Shown piece after piece: positions 15,306 to 25,023 of a stretch of 64,000 bases of DNA (position 1 is the first letter of the stretch; every line of letters starts with the position of its first letter). Origin of the DNA: Methylotenera oryzisoli_B. Lineage in GTDB: Bacteria > Pseudomonadota > Gammaproteobacteria > Burkholderiales > Methylophilaceae. The position numbers and the translations under genes are program-made. The notes beneath the pieces were generated by a model. The model had not been told where the DNA came from. It made no database searches and saw nothing but the letters and a program-made list of their open reading frames with translations. Where the stretch lies: NCBI GenBank assembly GCA_965613685.1, contig OZ277031.1, positions 744,001-808,000 on the forward strand. Direction: 5' to 3'.

Positions 15306-17675
15306 TTGTCAATGACAAAAAAAATGCAAGTCAGCAAAAGACCAAAAGACCCTCACGCAGCTAGAGAGGCTAGTCGTTATGAGACGCCATTGCCAAGTCG
15401 CGAAATGATACTTAGCTTTATGGCGGATCAAGGCGCGCCATTAAGCATTGAGCAACTATACATGCTGCTTGCAATTGAAGACGACGAGCGCGAAATTTTC
15501 AATCGGCGCTTAAATGCCATGGAGCGTGAAGGCCAAATCATCAAAAATAGAAAAGGCGCGTTGTGCATTGCCGATAAGTTGGATTTGATTTCTGGGGTAG
15601 TGCAAGGTCACCCAGATGGATTTGGTTTTTTAGTCCCCGATGATAAAAGCAAATGCAATGGCGAGGATTTGTTTTTAAGCCCTAAAGAAATGGCCCAGCT
15701 TATGCATGGTGACAGGGCAATGGTTAGAATGAGTGGCTTGGACAGAAGAGGTAGGCCAGAAGGGAAATTGGTTGAGGTGTTAGAGCGTCGAACGCAACGC
15801 TTGGTAGGCAGGGTGATTCATACGACCGGCGTCACCATAGTCGCAGCTGAAGACAAGCGCATTAATCTGGATATATTAATTCCTTACCATTTGGATATGA
15901 ATGCCAAGGCTGGCCAAGTGGTCATGGTCGAGTTAACTGAACAACCTTCGGCCAATGCACAGCCCATGGGTAAAGTGGTCGAAATTTTGGGTAATTATGC
16001 CGACAGTGGCATGGAAATAGAGATTGCTTTACGTAAGCATAATTTGCCCCACGAATTTAGCGCTGAGGCGATTGCCTTAGCCGAGTCTTATCCTAAGCAA
16101 GTGCAAGCCAAAGATTACCAAAATCGCATTGATTGCCGCGCCTTACCATTAATCACTATAGACGGTGAAACGGCCAGGGATTTTGATGACGCGGTATTTG
16201 CCGAGCCGCAAGGTAAAGGTTGGCGTTTGGTGGTAGCCATTGCAGACGTGAGTTTTTATGTTCAGCCTAAGGATGCCTTGGATAAAGGTGCGATTGATCG
16301 CGGCAATTCGGTGTATTTTCCACGCCGTGTCATTCCTATGTTGCCCGAAGCCTTATCAAACGGTTTATGTTCACTAAACCCTGATGTTGAGCGACTCTGT
16401 ATGATTTGTGACATGCAGGTCGATGGCCTAGGGGTGGTTAAGCAGTATAAATTCTACCCCTCGGTGATGCGCTCAAAAGCACGCATGACTTACACGCAAG
16501 TGCATGAAATATTGCAACACCCAGATGCACAGTTGGCTCAGGATTATGCCTGGCTGGTGCCGCATTTGACGCATTTGCAAAGCGTTTATAAATTAATGTT
16601 GGCGCAACGTGAAAAGCGCGGCGCCATAGAATTTGAAACCTCTGAAACCATTATGGTGTTCAATGATAATGGCAAAATTGACAGTATCGTGCCCAGTCAT
16701 AGAAACGAAGCACACAAATTAATAGAAGAGTGCATGTTGGCGGCGAATGTGTGCGCTGCAGAATTTTTACATGCCAATGAACACCCGGCATTGTATCGAG
16801 TGCACGAAGGGCCTACCCCGGAAAAATTAGAACTATTGCGCACCTTTATGGCGGAATTTGGCTTTGGTGTCGGCGGTGGCGAAAAGCCGCATGCTAAAGA
16901 TTATGGCAAATTATTGGATAAGATAAGAGCTAGACCGGATGCGCAATTGCTGCAAACGGTATTGCTCAGGTCTATGCAGCAAGCCATCTATAGCCCAGAC
17001 AATTTGGGGCATTTTGGATTAGCTTATGAAGCCTATGCGCACTTTACTTCTCCTATACGACGCTACCCAGATCTATTAATACACCGGGCCATCAAAGCTG
17101 TCTTGAACGGCGATAAGTATAAGCCGGGTGATTGGAGTGAATTGGGCATGCAGTGCTCAATGACAGAGCGACGAGCAGACGATGCGACACGCGATGTGAC
17201 CAATTGGCTCAAGTGTTTCTACATGCAAGATAAAATTGGGGAAGTGTTTGAAGGCAGCGTAGCAGGTGTTACCGCCTTCGGACTATTTGTTGCCTTAGAT
17301 GGGGTATACGTTGAAGGCTTATTGCATGTCACTGAACTCGGCAATGATTACTTTCATTACGATAAGGCCCGCCATGAAATGGCCGGCGAACGAACCGGCG
17401 TGCGTTTCCGTTTGGGTGATAGGTTAACAATAAAAGTGGCCCGCGTGGATTTGGAAACCAGCAAGATAGATTTTTCATTGGTGAATAAAAATCAAGGCTT
17501 GGGTGTGGATGTTTCTGTAGGAGATGATAAAGGCTCGCAAGTGGCCCCAAGTCGCGTCCAACAAAAGCCTAGGCATGCTGTTGCTAAAAACAAGTCTAAT
17601 GGCGGTGCTGCATTTAAAAATCCAGCTAAACCGACTAAGTCTAAAAAAGCCCATAAAAAAACTAGCAAACACTGA
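15306..17675 (+). CDS. rnr: Ribonuclease R
   Basis: A 3'-5' exoribonuclease that degrades structured RNA. Domains in order: an N-terminal winged-helix segment (about residues 30-90), cold-shock-like OB folds (GVVQGHPDGFGFLVPD), the RNB catalytic domain with TIDGETARDFDDAVFAE and its Asp cluster, an S1 domain (GEVFEGSVAGVTAFGLFVAL) and a Lys-rich tail (KSKKAHKKTSKH), all as in the family. The start may be TTG 15306, six nt after AAAGG, or ATG 15312, 12 nt after it; spacing favours TTG. rlmB follows after 43 bp, the usual rnr-rlmB pair. Confidence 0.97.
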   Translation: MSMTKKMQVSKRPKDPHAAREASRYETPLPSREMILSFMADQGAPLSIEQLYMLLAIEDDEREIFNRRLNAMEREGQIIKNRKGALCIADKLDLISGVVQGHPDGFGFLVPDDKSKCNGEDLFLSPKEMAQLMHGDRAMVRMSGLDRRGRPEGKLVEVLERRTQRLVGRVIHTTGVTIVAAEDKRINLDILIPYHLDMNAKAGQVVMVELTEQPSANAQPMGKVVEILGNYADSGMEIEIALRKHNLPHEFSAEAIALAESYPKQVQAKDYQNRIDCRALPLITIDGETARDFDDAVFAEPQGKGWRLVVAIADVSFYVQPKDALDKGAIDRGNSVYFPRRVIPMLPEALSNGLCSLNPDVERLCMICDMQVDGLGVVKQYKFYPSVMRSKARMTYTQVHEILQHPDAQLAQDYAWLVPHLTHLQSVYKLMLAQREKRGAIEFETSETIMVFNDNGKIDSIVPSHRNEAHKLIEECMLAANVCAAEFLHANEHPALYRVHEGPTPEKLELLRTFMAEFGFGVGGGEKPHAKDYGKLLDKIRARPDAQLLQTVLLRSMQQAIYSPDNLGHFGLAYEAYAHFTSPIRRYPDLLIHRAIKAVLNGDKYKPGDWSELGMQCSMTERRADDATRDVTNWLKCFYMQDKIGEVFEGSVAGVTAFGLFVALDGVYVEGLLHVTELGNDYFHYDKARHEMAGERTGVRFRLGDRLTIKVARVDLETSKIDFSLVNKNQGLGVDVSVGDDKGSQVAPSRVQQKPRHAVAKNKSNGGAAFKNPAKPTKSKKAHKKTSKH

Positions 17676-17718
17676 TGCTTAAGCATTAAATTTTAGGAAT
17701 GATAGAGAAGGTGAAACG

Positions 17719-18474
17719 ATGAGCGATGCCCGTATTTTATTTGGTTTTCATGCCGTACTGAGTCGCTTGCGTCAACACAGCGCCAGCGTTCAAGAAATAT
17801 TGATTGATAAAGATCGAGTGGATGCACGCATGAAGGATCTGCTAAAGATGGCCGAGTCCTTTAATGTGCGGGTAATGGAAGTGGAGCGCAGTCGATTAGA
17901 TGGCATGGCTGGTATGAATGGCCGCCATCAGGGCGTGATTGCTCGTGTGGTAGATACGCCTATTCCATATAAAGACATACACGATATTTTAGAGTCCGAT
18001 TTAAATGAGCCGCCATTCTTCCTTATATTAGATGGCGTGGAAGACCCACACAATCTAGGAGCATGTTTGCGCGTGGCCGATGCCATGGGTGTGCATGCGG
18101 TGATTGCGCCCAAGGATAGGGCGGTAGGATTGAATGCCACGGTGCGAAAAGTGGCCAGCGGTGCTGCTGAGACCATTCCCTTTATTGCTGTAACCAACCT
18201 AGCTAGAACCATACGTGAATTAAAGGAAGCAGGGGTGTTTGTGGTTGGAACAACCATGGATGCGCCATCTAGCCTGCTTAATTGCAAGCTTGATGGGCCT
18301 CTTGCCATAGTGCTGGGAGCGGAAGGCGATGGCATAAGGCGGTTAACTGCTGAAACCTGCGATGCCTTGGTGACCATACCCATGTTTGGCTCGGTTGAGA
18401 GCTTAAACGTCAGTGTCGCTAGTGGTATATGTTTATACGAAGCCCGTCGTCAGCGTAGCCTGCAAACTAAATAG
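17719..18474 (+). CDS. rlmB: 23S rRNA (guanosine-2'-O-)-methyltransferase RlmB
   Basis: SpoU-family methylase that 2'-O-methylates G2251 of 23S rRNA. The N-terminal substrate-binding domain opens with ILFGFHAVLSRLRQ. The SPOUT knot motifs are present: LDGVEDPHNLGACLRVADAMG, then VLGAEGDGIRRL and VTIPMFGSVESLNVSVASGICLYE. At 251 aa it is full length. GAGAAGGTG precedes the ATG by 6 nt. It lies downstream of rnr on the same transcript and ends 3 bp before the convergent mqo stop. Confidence 0.96.
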   Translation: MSDARILFGFHAVLSRLRQHSASVQEILIDKDRVDARMKDLLKMAESFNVRVMEVERSRLDGMAGMNGRHQGVIARVVDTPIPYKDIHDILESDLNEPPFFLILDGVEDPHNLGACLRVADAMGVHAVIAPKDRAVGLNATVRKVASGAAETIPFIAVTNLARTIRELKEAGVFVVGTTMDAPSSLLNCKLDGPLAIVLGAEGDGIRRLTAETCDALVTIPMFGSVESLNVSVASGICLYEARRQRSLQTK

Positions 18475-18477
18475 CGA

Positions 18478-19965
18478 CTAATCCTGCAATTTGAGCGTTT
18501 TTAACGTACGTTGACGAACGGCATTCAGTAGCGTCGGGTTGTCTATCAATGATTGCTGGTAACTGGGTATAAGCTGACGAATTTTTTCTTGCCAGCCTGC
18601 CTGTTGCAATGGCAGTTTAAAGCAGCGCTCTATTACATCCAACATGGCTTGCACGGCAACCGACGCGCCAGGGGATGCGCCAAGTAAGGCAGCTATCGTA
18701 CCGTCTTTTGCGGCAACTATTTCAGTACCAAACTCAAGTTTTCCACCTTTTTCATCGCATTTTTTGATGATTTGTACGCGCTTGCCGGCATTTTCCAAAC
18801 GCCAATCTGCCTTTAGCGCGTCCGGATAAAATTGCTGCAAAACCGATATTTTTGAGGTGTGGGTTTTCATTGCCTCCACAATCAAATAGCGAGTCAAATC
18901 GGTGTGTTGTTTACCAACATTAAGCATGGGTTTAATGTTGCTTGGTTTAACCGATTTAATTAAATCCAGATAGGAGCCTTCGTTTAAAAACTTAGTGGTA
19001 AAGCCGGCGTAGGGTCCAAATAATAAGGCCGGCTTGCCATCAATGATGCGTATGTCTAAATGCGGCACCGACATAGGTGGAGCACCTAGTGCTGCTTTGC
19101 CATAAACTTTTGAATTGTGCTGGGCAATGATTTCCGGTTTGTCGCAGACCAACCATTGACCACTAACAGGGAACCCGCCGTAACCATGGCTTTCTGGCAC
19201 CCCGGATTTTTGCAATAATTTTAGGGCGCCGCCACCGGCACCAAGGAAAACAAAGCCTGCATCAATCTGTTGGGTTTTCTTGGTCTTGAGGTTGACTATG
19301 GTCAGTTGCCAGCGACCATTTTCCAGCTGCTTTAAACGCCTCACTTCGCTGTTTAATTTAAGTTTGAAGTTTGCTTTGCTGGTCAGGTCGCTGACAAAGC
19401 TGCGAGTTAAGCTGCCGAAGTCCACGTCACTACCGTAAGGTATTCTGGTAGCCGCGACCTTTTGTTTAGGGTCCCTGTTTTGCATGACCAAGGGCATCCA
19501 TTTGCTTAAAATGGCCGGATCCTCGCTGTACTCCATGTCTTTAAATAGGGGGTGGGCTTTTAATAAATCGTAGCGTCTACGCAAAAATTCCACGTCCTCT
19601 GCACCCCAAACAAAACTAAGATGCGGAGTGGGGTTGATGAATTTAGCCGGTGCGGGTAATCGACCGTTTTCTACAAGGTGGGACCAAAACTGCAAGCTGG
19701 TTTCAAATGCAGCGTTGATTGATAGGGCACGTTTAATATCAATGCTGCCATCGCTGGCAACAGGCGTGTAATTTAACTCGCAATAGCCAGCGTGACCGGT
19801 TCCGGCATTATTCCTGGCATCCGTACTTTCGGCTGCGATAGAAGGAAGACGCTCTACCATGAGCATGCTGAGTTGGCTGTCTAATTCAGACAGCAAACTG
19901 GCTAAGGTGGCGCTCATTACGCCGCTGCCAACTAACAGCACATCGACTTTATTTACAGTTGTCAT
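18478..19965 (-). CDS. mqo: Malate:quinone oxidoreductase Mqo
   Basis: A peripheral membrane flavoprotein that oxidises malate to oxaloacetate and passes electrons to quinone. The N-terminal FAD fold VDVLLVGSGVMSATLASLLSEL, AGTGHAGYCELNYTP, the GAGGGALKLLQKSG segment and the terminal LLGASPGASVAVQAMLDV are characteristic. I chose the start MTTVNKVDV at 19965, giving 495 aa, because the extension to 20022 would run into the terminator at 20021. It is convergent with rlmB. It would work with the pyruvate carboxylase at 43-46 kb in the oxaloacetate pool. Confidence 0.95.
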   Translation of the reverse strand: MTTVNKVDVLLVGSGVMSATLASLLSELDSQLSMLMVERLPSIAAESTDARNNAGTGHAGYCELNYTPVASDGSIDIKRALSINAAFETSLQFWSHLVENGRLPAPAKFINPTPHLSFVWGAEDVEFLRRRYDLLKAHPLFKDMEYSEDPAILSKWMPLVMQNRDPKQKVAATRIPYGSDVDFGSLTRSFVSDLTSKANFKLKLNSEVRRLKQLENGRWQLTIVNLKTKKTQQIDAGFVFLGAGGGALKLLQKSGVPESHGYGGFPVSGQWLVCDKPEIIAQHNSKVYGKAALGAPPMSVPHLDIRIIDGKPALLFGPYAGFTTKFLNEGSYLDLIKSVKPSNIKPMLNVGKQHTDLTRYLIVEAMKTHTSKISVLQQFYPDALKADWRLENAGKRVQIIKKCDEKGGKLEFGTEIVAAKDGTIAALLGASPGASVAVQAMLDVIERCFKLPLQQAGWQEKIRQLIPSYQQSLIDNPTLLNAVRQRTLKTLKLQD

Positions 19966-20020
19966 TAGATTTAAAAGGCTTTTTAATAAATATCCGTGAT
20001 TGAATATGCTGCACGCCAAC

Positions 20021-20055
20021 AAAAAAGCCTGTGAAAGACAGGCTTTAGTTTTTTA
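20021..20055. terminator. Bidirectional intrinsic terminator
   Basis: AAGCCTGT-GAAAG-ACAGGCTT forms a stem flanked by A6 on the left and a T run (TAGTTTTTT) on the right, so it can act on either strand. It lies between the mqo start and the DUF3820 gene, and on the minus strand it may stop transcripts coming from the tRNA promoter. It shares AACAAAAAAGCCTGTGA with the fabF terminator at 36362. Confidence 0.7.
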
Positions 20056-20185
20056 AAATGCAATTATCAAACCATGACTACTTTAGTTTCATGCATTTTA
20101 AGTTATAAATTTTACAGTAATATTAGGCTTTAAAGGGAAGAATAATGCGCTTTCAAGTTCACAAAATCAGTAGCTGGCAATTCAA

Positions 20186-20425
20186 ATGAATCAGGATGAT
20201 CTGCTGCGCTTATTGGATACCCCCATGCCCTACGGTAAGTACCAAGGCCGCTACTTAGCGGATTTGCCTGGACATTATTTAAATTGGTATGCGCGCGTTG
20301 GCTTTCCAAAAGGCGAGGTAGGTCGTTTGTTAGCATTGATGCAAGAAATAGATCACAACGGATTGTCTTGGTTGCTGGACCCACTGCGAACGTCTGCTAA
20401 AGGTGGTAAGGAAACGGCTGAATAG
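20186..20425 (+). CDS. DUF3820 small protein
   Basis: A 79-aa cytosolic protein matching DUF3820: MPYGKYQGRYLADLPGHYLNWYARVGFPKGEVGRLLALM is shown here in part as PYGKYQGRYLADLP and NWYARVGFPKGEVG. The family was once annotated as a putative quorum-sensing-regulated virulence factor, and some members are near or inside exonucleases, but its biochemical role is unknown. It is a single-gene unit between the mqo terminator and two oppositely oriented tRNAs. An 84-aa antisense ORF at 20130-20384 is a shadow. Confidence 0.85.
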   Translation: MNQDDLLRLLDTPMPYGKYQGRYLADLPGHYLNWYARVGFPKGEVGRLLALMQEIDHNGLSWLLDPLRTSAKGGKETAE

Positions 20426-20484
20426 CGTATAGGCACAATACTAGGTAGTGCATGGCCATTTTAGCGATTTTACAATCGTATTAT

Positions 20485-20560
20485 TGGCGTCCCCACCGGG
20501 ATTCGAACCCGGGTCGCCTCCGTGAAAGGGAGGTGTCCTAGGCCTCTAGACGATGGGGAC
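20485..20560 (-). tRNA. tRNA-Glu (anticodon TTC)
   Basis: Read on the minus strand from 20560, the acceptor GTCCCCA pairs with the 3' GGGGAC, the anticodon arm CTCCC-TTTCACG-GAG presents TTC, and the T arm has GGTTCGAATCC. The 3' CCA is encoded (20487-20485) after discriminator G. It lies 69 nt downstream of tRNA-Ala in the same orientation, so they are co-transcribed. Confidence 0.97.
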
Positions 20561-20629
20561 CTAAGAATTGATTACACTTAATACAAGTGCAACATTTTAC
20601 TACAAAACACCATTAAAAAGCAGTGTTAT

Positions 20630-20705
<76 letters not shown>

Positions 20706-20756
20706 TGTACCTACATTTTGTCGCTGTTGTTTTACATCAGCTATCAGCGAGGCGCC

Positions 20757-20785
20757 ATAATAATGACGGGCCGATGGATTGTCAA
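20757..20785 (-). promoter_or_regulatory. Strong promoter of the tRNA-Ala/tRNA-Glu unit
   Basis: On the minus strand a perfect TTGACA (20785-20780), a 17-bp spacer and TATTAT (20762-20757) are followed by a GC-rich discriminator, GGCGCC. This is the layout of stringently controlled stable-RNA promoters. The expected start is about 45 nt before the tRNA-Ala 5' end. Confidence 0.8.
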
Positions 20786-20865
20786 TGTTTTTCATTGGAT
20801 TGCAGCGAAATTTTGATCGCATGCATGGTTTTATTGCTAAGCCTAATGCGCTCGGATAGCCAAGA

Positions 20866-21312
20866 TCAGCCGCGCGTGTTTTGCTGCCCATCGAAGTGCG
20901 TTAGTTCTACCCGTGCAGGAGGCTGCCATCCTGCTTGCCGGTGTTCTGCTACCACATTAGTGAAAATACCACCGCGCACATAGAATTTTGCGGTAACCCG
21001 CATGAATTTTGGCTGAGTGGCCATGACTAGATCGTCTAAGATGCGATTGGTAACGGCCTCATGAAAGCAACCTTCGTCTCTAAATGACCACATGTATAGC
21101 TTTAAACTTTTAAGTTCAACGCAGGTTTTATCTGGGATGTAGTCCAAATAAATAACGGCAAAATCAGGCTGGCCGGTTTTGGGGCATAAACAAGTGAACT
21201 CCGGGATTTCCATGTGGATATGGAAATCCCGGTTTGTGTTCGGGCTTTCGAAAGTTTCTAAATTTTTGGAGGCCAAAACGGTTGGTTTTGCGCCTATTGA
21301 TTGTGAGCTCAT
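20866..21312 (-). CDS. queF: NADPH-dependent 7-cyano-7-deazaguanine reductase QueF (short form)
   Basis: Reduces preQ0 to preQ1 in queuosine biosynthesis. The 148-aa length fits the unimodular type. The active-site segment EFTCLCPKTGQPDF carries the nucleophilic Cys (C43) and Asp (D50). The QueF motif appears as CVELKSLKLYMWSFRDEGCFHE, split here as ELKSLKLYMWSFRDE and GCFHE. The other que genes are not in the window. No preQ1 riboswitch was recognised in the 125-bp region upstream. No clear ribosome binding site precedes the ATG. Confidence 0.95.
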   Translation of the reverse strand: MSSQSIGAKPTVLASKNLETFESPNTNRDFHIHMEIPEFTCLCPKTGQPDFAVIYLDYIPDKTCVELKSLKLYMWSFRDEGCFHEAVTNRILDDLVMATQPKFMRVTAKFYVRGGIFTNVVAEHRQAGWQPPARVELTHFDGQQNTRG

Positions 21313-21438
21313 AAGGTGTTTTTGCTAAAAAAAAGTTATTATACTATCTAACTAAAATACTATAAAAAATTAGCCTACATTTAATAGTTCAAATAAGCCC
21401 CATTTCCCACCTAATGATTAATCATAAAGCCCATTAAT

Positions 21439-24400
21439 TTGCGTTTAACCCAATTAAAACTTGCCGGCTTTAAGTCTTTTGTCGATCCAACCACCTTACA
21501 CATACACGGCCAGCGTATGGGTATAGTTGGTCCAAACGGTTGCGGAAAATCCAATGTAATGGAATCGGTGCGTTGGGTGTTGGGCGAATCGTCGGCCAAG
21601 GAGATGCGGGGCGACAGCATGGATGCCGTTATTTTCAACGGCTCCGCTACACGCAAGCCTATATCTCGCGCCAGCGTGGAATTAATTTTCGATAACAGTT
21701 TAGGAGGTGCTGCAGGCGAGTGGAGCCAGTACGCAGAAATTTCTGTTAAACGGGTCATTGAACGTGACAAGGGTTCGGCTTATTACATCAACAATGCCTT
21801 GGTACGCCGTCGCGATGTGGCGGACTTGTTTTTGGGGACCGGGCTGGGAGGTCGCGCTTACGCTATTATTGGTCAAAACACCATCAACCGTATTGTGGAG
21901 GCTAAGCCTGAAGAATTACGCATCTTTCTTGAGGAAGCGGCCGGTATCAGTAAATACAAGGAAAGACGAAGAGAAACCGAACTGCGTTTGCGTGACACAC
22001 GTGAGAATTTACTTCGGGTCGAAGACATTCTGCAGGAGTTAGATAAGCAGATTGCGCGCCTGCAATCTCAAGCCGTGTTAGCGGAAAAACATCAAAATTT
22101 ACATGAAGCACTGAAATTAAGTTCGGCCCTTGTTTGGGCATTGAAGAAACGTGATGCCAGCCTGTATTGGGAAAAAGCGCAGCGACAGGTTCAGCAACTG
22201 GCCCAAGAGCTCGAAGCGCAAATGGCTGGCTTACGAAATAAAGAACGGGATTTAGAGCAAGTTAGGCAGGAAAGCTTTCGTTTAGCCGAGGTTGTGAATC
22301 AAGCTCAGGCTGCTTATTACCAAGCCAATGCAGAGCTTGCTAACATTGAGAATCAGCTAAAAAACAGCAAGGATGCAAAGGAGCGAACGCAGGCCCAGCT
22401 TAATCAACTGAGCGCTCAGTTTGATAAAAATAATGGCCTGGCCAGTCAGTTTCAGGTCGACTTAGCCAGTGCTAAAGCTAAATTGCTCGATGAGCAGAGT
22501 CGCGTTGCTTTGTCAGAAAAAGCCAATCAACAAGCGGCCGAAGCTGTGCCGGTTTTATATGAGCAATTTCAAGCTGCACATAATCAATTGGATGCGGCTA
22601 ATGCCAATTTAATCGAGTTAAATCAGCGTCTGCAGTCGGAGCAAAATCACTTAGCCTATGCAAAGCGTGAAGTATCTGAGCTTCAGTTGCAGTTGGAGAA
22701 AGTGCAGTTGGCTATAGCCAGCATTAAATTAAGTGACGGCAGTTTATTGCAAGCACAGCAAACTGCGTTGGCAGAAACGCATGCCAACATCGCCAGCTTG
22801 GAAGAGTGTGTTGCAGCCAGTTTGGCTAAAGAAAATCAATTAATCGACCAAGTAAAAATCCTTAATGAATCGCAATTATTCGCACAGCGTGACTTAAGCA
22901 GCTTAGATGCTGAGCTTAAATCGCTAGAAAAAATTCAGCAGTCTTTAAAAAATGCGAACGATGAGGAGGGTTTAAATCGCTGGTTAAAAGAGCTCGACTT
23001 ACAAGATAAGCCGCGCACATGGCAAACAATTAGCGTAAAAAACGGTTGGGAAACAGCGCTGGAGGCGGTGCTTGGGCCTAAGTTAAATGCCATTTTAGTG
23101 CCTAAATTACAAACTGCTGATCGCCCACCGACCTCCTTAATTTTAGCCATAAATGGGGCTGTTTCAAGCAAGAGCGTTCAGGCAGAAAATCGGATCACTC
23201 TTTATTCCATCCTTAACAATGGCATGCCTGAGCAAGATGCTGCCTTGCAAGAATGGTTGAGAGGCTTTTATTTGTTAGACGACGGCGTTGATGCGGTGCA
23301 GGCAAGATCATCCTTGCGTAATGGCGAGTATTTAGTTAACAAGCAAGGGGATATCTACAGCCAATGCAGCGTTAGCTATTTTGCCAAGCAATCTGTCTTG
23401 CATGGTGTGCTAGAACGCCAAGCCCAAATGCAAAGCCTGCAACAAAAACGTCCTCTTGCGCAGGTCGCTTTGACTGAAGCTGAGCAGGCATTGGGCCAAG
23501 TCGAGCTGGAATTGCAATCAGTAAAAGTGCTGCAGCGCTCGCAGGCTCAGGAATTTAAGCAGGCCATTGAGCAAGCGCATCAATTGAATTTAGCCATTCA
23601 ACAGCAGCAGCAAGCGCTGCTGACTATGCAGCAAAAACGGAATGACTTGCAAGCGGAACGCGTCAAGTTGGTGGATAAGTTGTCGGTATTGTCTGTTGAA
23701 ATGGCCTCTAAAGAACGATTGTTGCATACCGAATCATCTAATTTGGCCTTGAGGCAACAGGCAAAATACGAGGCTGAATCGCTGAAGCAAAAAACGGAGT
23801 TAAGCTTTAACCAAGCGCGCGATAAAATGCATTTACTGGAAAAAACGCACCAAGAATTAAATTTTAGCTTGCGAATTATTTCTAATGAAATTAATGCATT
23901 AGAGATTAAATTAAATGTCATGCTTGATGAAAATAGCAACATCAAATCGAACCAAGAGAGCCTGTTGGCAACCCTCGCAGAGATTGAAGTAGATGGCTTA
24001 AAGCTAAGCTTACAAGCTGCCTTAGAAAAAAAACAAAACCAAGAGCGTGCGCTAGTTGAAGCTAGAAATGCCATGAATGCAAGCGAAGCTCAGCTTCAGC
24101 ATCACGAACGTGAGCGCATGCATAATGAGCAATCCTTGCACCCATTGCGCGACAAACTAGAGGCCGGTCGTTTGAATGAGCAGGAGGCGCGATTAAGCTT
24201 TGAGCAATGCCAAGCTGAGCTCAATGCATCTGGTGTGCCAGAGCAGCAGTTGAATGATCGATTGGATGCGGCCCAGGCCAGCAAAGCAACGATGAAAGTA
24301 GTTGACCTGGAAAGAAACTGCGCGCAAACCCAAGCCGAGATAGAGGCTTTGGGCGCTGTTAATTTGGCCGCCATGCAAGAGTTGGAGTCGGAACAAACGC

Positions 24401-24963
24401 GTCGCTTATACCTAGCCAGTCAATCGGCTGATTTAAAAGAGGCAATCGACACCTTGGAAGATGCCATACGTAGAATAGATAAAGATACCCGTAGCCGACT
24501 GCAAGATACCTTTGATTTAGCTAACCAACATTTTAACGAACTGTTCGTCACCCTATTTGGCGGGGGGCACGCAGGCTTGGCGCTGCTGGGCGATGAAATA
24601 TTGGACACCGGCTTACAAGTTTTTGCTCAGCCGCCGGGTAAGAAGAACAGTACCATACACCTGCTTTCCGGTGGCGAAAAAGCCCTCACAGCATTGGCTT
24701 TGGTGTTTGCCTTATTTAGACTCAACCCGGCGCCATTTTGCTTAATGGATGAAGTTGATGCGCCATTGGATGACAGCAACACTGAGCGCTTTTGTGAAAT
24801 GGTGAAAAAAATGTCGGAAAAAACGCAGTTTTTATACGTCAGTCATAATAAAATAACCATGGAAATGGCCCAGCAATTGATCGGTGTTACCATGCAGGAA
24901 TCGGGTGTATCGCGTATTGTCGAGGTCGATATGGACGCGGCGGTGCAGATGATGTCGGCCTAA
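21439..24963 (+). CDS. smc: Chromosome segregation protein SMC
   Basis: A 1174-aa SMC ATPase that condenses and segregates the chromosome with ScpA/ScpB. The N-terminal head has Walker A GPNGCGKSN (about residues 32-40) and the Q-loop region. Two long coiled coils rich in Q, A, E and L flank a hinge at about residues 500-650 (GWETALEAVLGPKLNAIL). The C-terminal head has the signature LLSGGEKALTALAL and Walker B FCLMDEVDAPLDDSN. The start is TTG 21439; an in-frame TGA at 21415 leaves no upstream ATG. It leads the smc-zipA-ligA run; zipA starts 60 bp after the stop. Confidence 0.97.
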   Translation: MRLTQLKLAGFKSFVDPTTLHIHGQRMGIVGPNGCGKSNVMESVRWVLGESSAKEMRGDSMDAVIFNGSATRKPISRASVELIFDNSLGGAAGEWSQYAEISVKRVIERDKGSAYYINNALVRRRDVADLFLGTGLGGRAYAIIGQNTINRIVEAKPEELRIFLEEAAGISKYKERRRETELRLRDTRENLLRVEDILQELDKQIARLQSQAVLAEKHQNLHEALKLSSALVWALKKRDASLYWEKAQRQVQQLAQELEAQMAGLRNKERDLEQVRQESFRLAEVVNQAQAAYYQANAELANIENQLKNSKDAKERTQAQLNQLSAQFDKNNGLASQFQVDLASAKAKLLDEQSRVALSEKANQQAAEAVPVLYEQFQAAHNQLDAANANLIELNQRLQSEQNHLAYAKREVSELQLQLEKVQLAIASIKLSDGSLLQAQQTALAETHANIASLEECVAASLAKENQLIDQVKILNESQLFAQRDLSSLDAELKSLEKIQQSLKNANDEEGLNRWLKELDLQDKPRTWQTISVKNGWETALEAVLGPKLNAILVPKLQTADRPPTSLILAINGAVSSKSVQAENRITLYSILNNGMPEQDAALQEWLRGFYLLDDGVDAVQARSSLRNGEYLVNKQGDIYSQCSVSYFAKQSVLHGVLERQAQMQSLQQKRPLAQVALTEAEQALGQVELELQSVKVLQRSQAQEFKQAIEQAHQLNLAIQQQQQALLTMQQKRNDLQAERVKLVDKLSVLSVEMASKERLLHTESSNLALRQQAKYEAESLKQKTELSFNQARDKMHLLEKTHQELNFSLRIISNEINALEIKLNVMLDENSNIKSNQESLLATLAEIEVDGLKLSLQAALEKKQNQERALVEARNAMNASEAQLQHHERERMHNEQSLHPLRDKLEAGRLNEQEARLSFEQCQAELNASGVPEQQLNDRLDAAQASKATMKVVDLERNCAQTQAEIEALGAVNLAAMQELESEQTRRLYLASQSADLKEAIDTLEDAIRRIDKDTRSRLQDTFDLANQHFNELFVTLFGGGHAGLALLGDEILDTGLQVFAQPPGKKNSTIHLLSGGEKALTALALVFALFRLNPAPFCLMDEVDAPLDDSNTERFCEMVKKMSEKTQFLYVSHNKITMEMAQQLIGVTMQESGVSRIVEVDMDAAVQMMSA

Positions 24964-25023
24964 GAGGCTGCCTAGGTATCAAGTGCAATTGTTCAAACAA
25001 AACCAACTGAAAGTTAAGCTTAT

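Noticed and set aside
20130..20384. 84-aa minus-strand ORF
   Set aside because: Antisense to the recognisable DUF3820 protein; no domain visible.
21313..21438. preQ1 riboswitch upstream of queF
   Set aside because: The AT-rich divergent region has no recognisable preQ1-I or preQ1-II core; only promoter-like TATACT elements without good -35 partners are visible.
23598..23640. CAG/CAA-rich stretch as a trinucleotide repeat
   Set aside because: It encodes Gln in the SMC coiled coil and is not a perfect tandem array.
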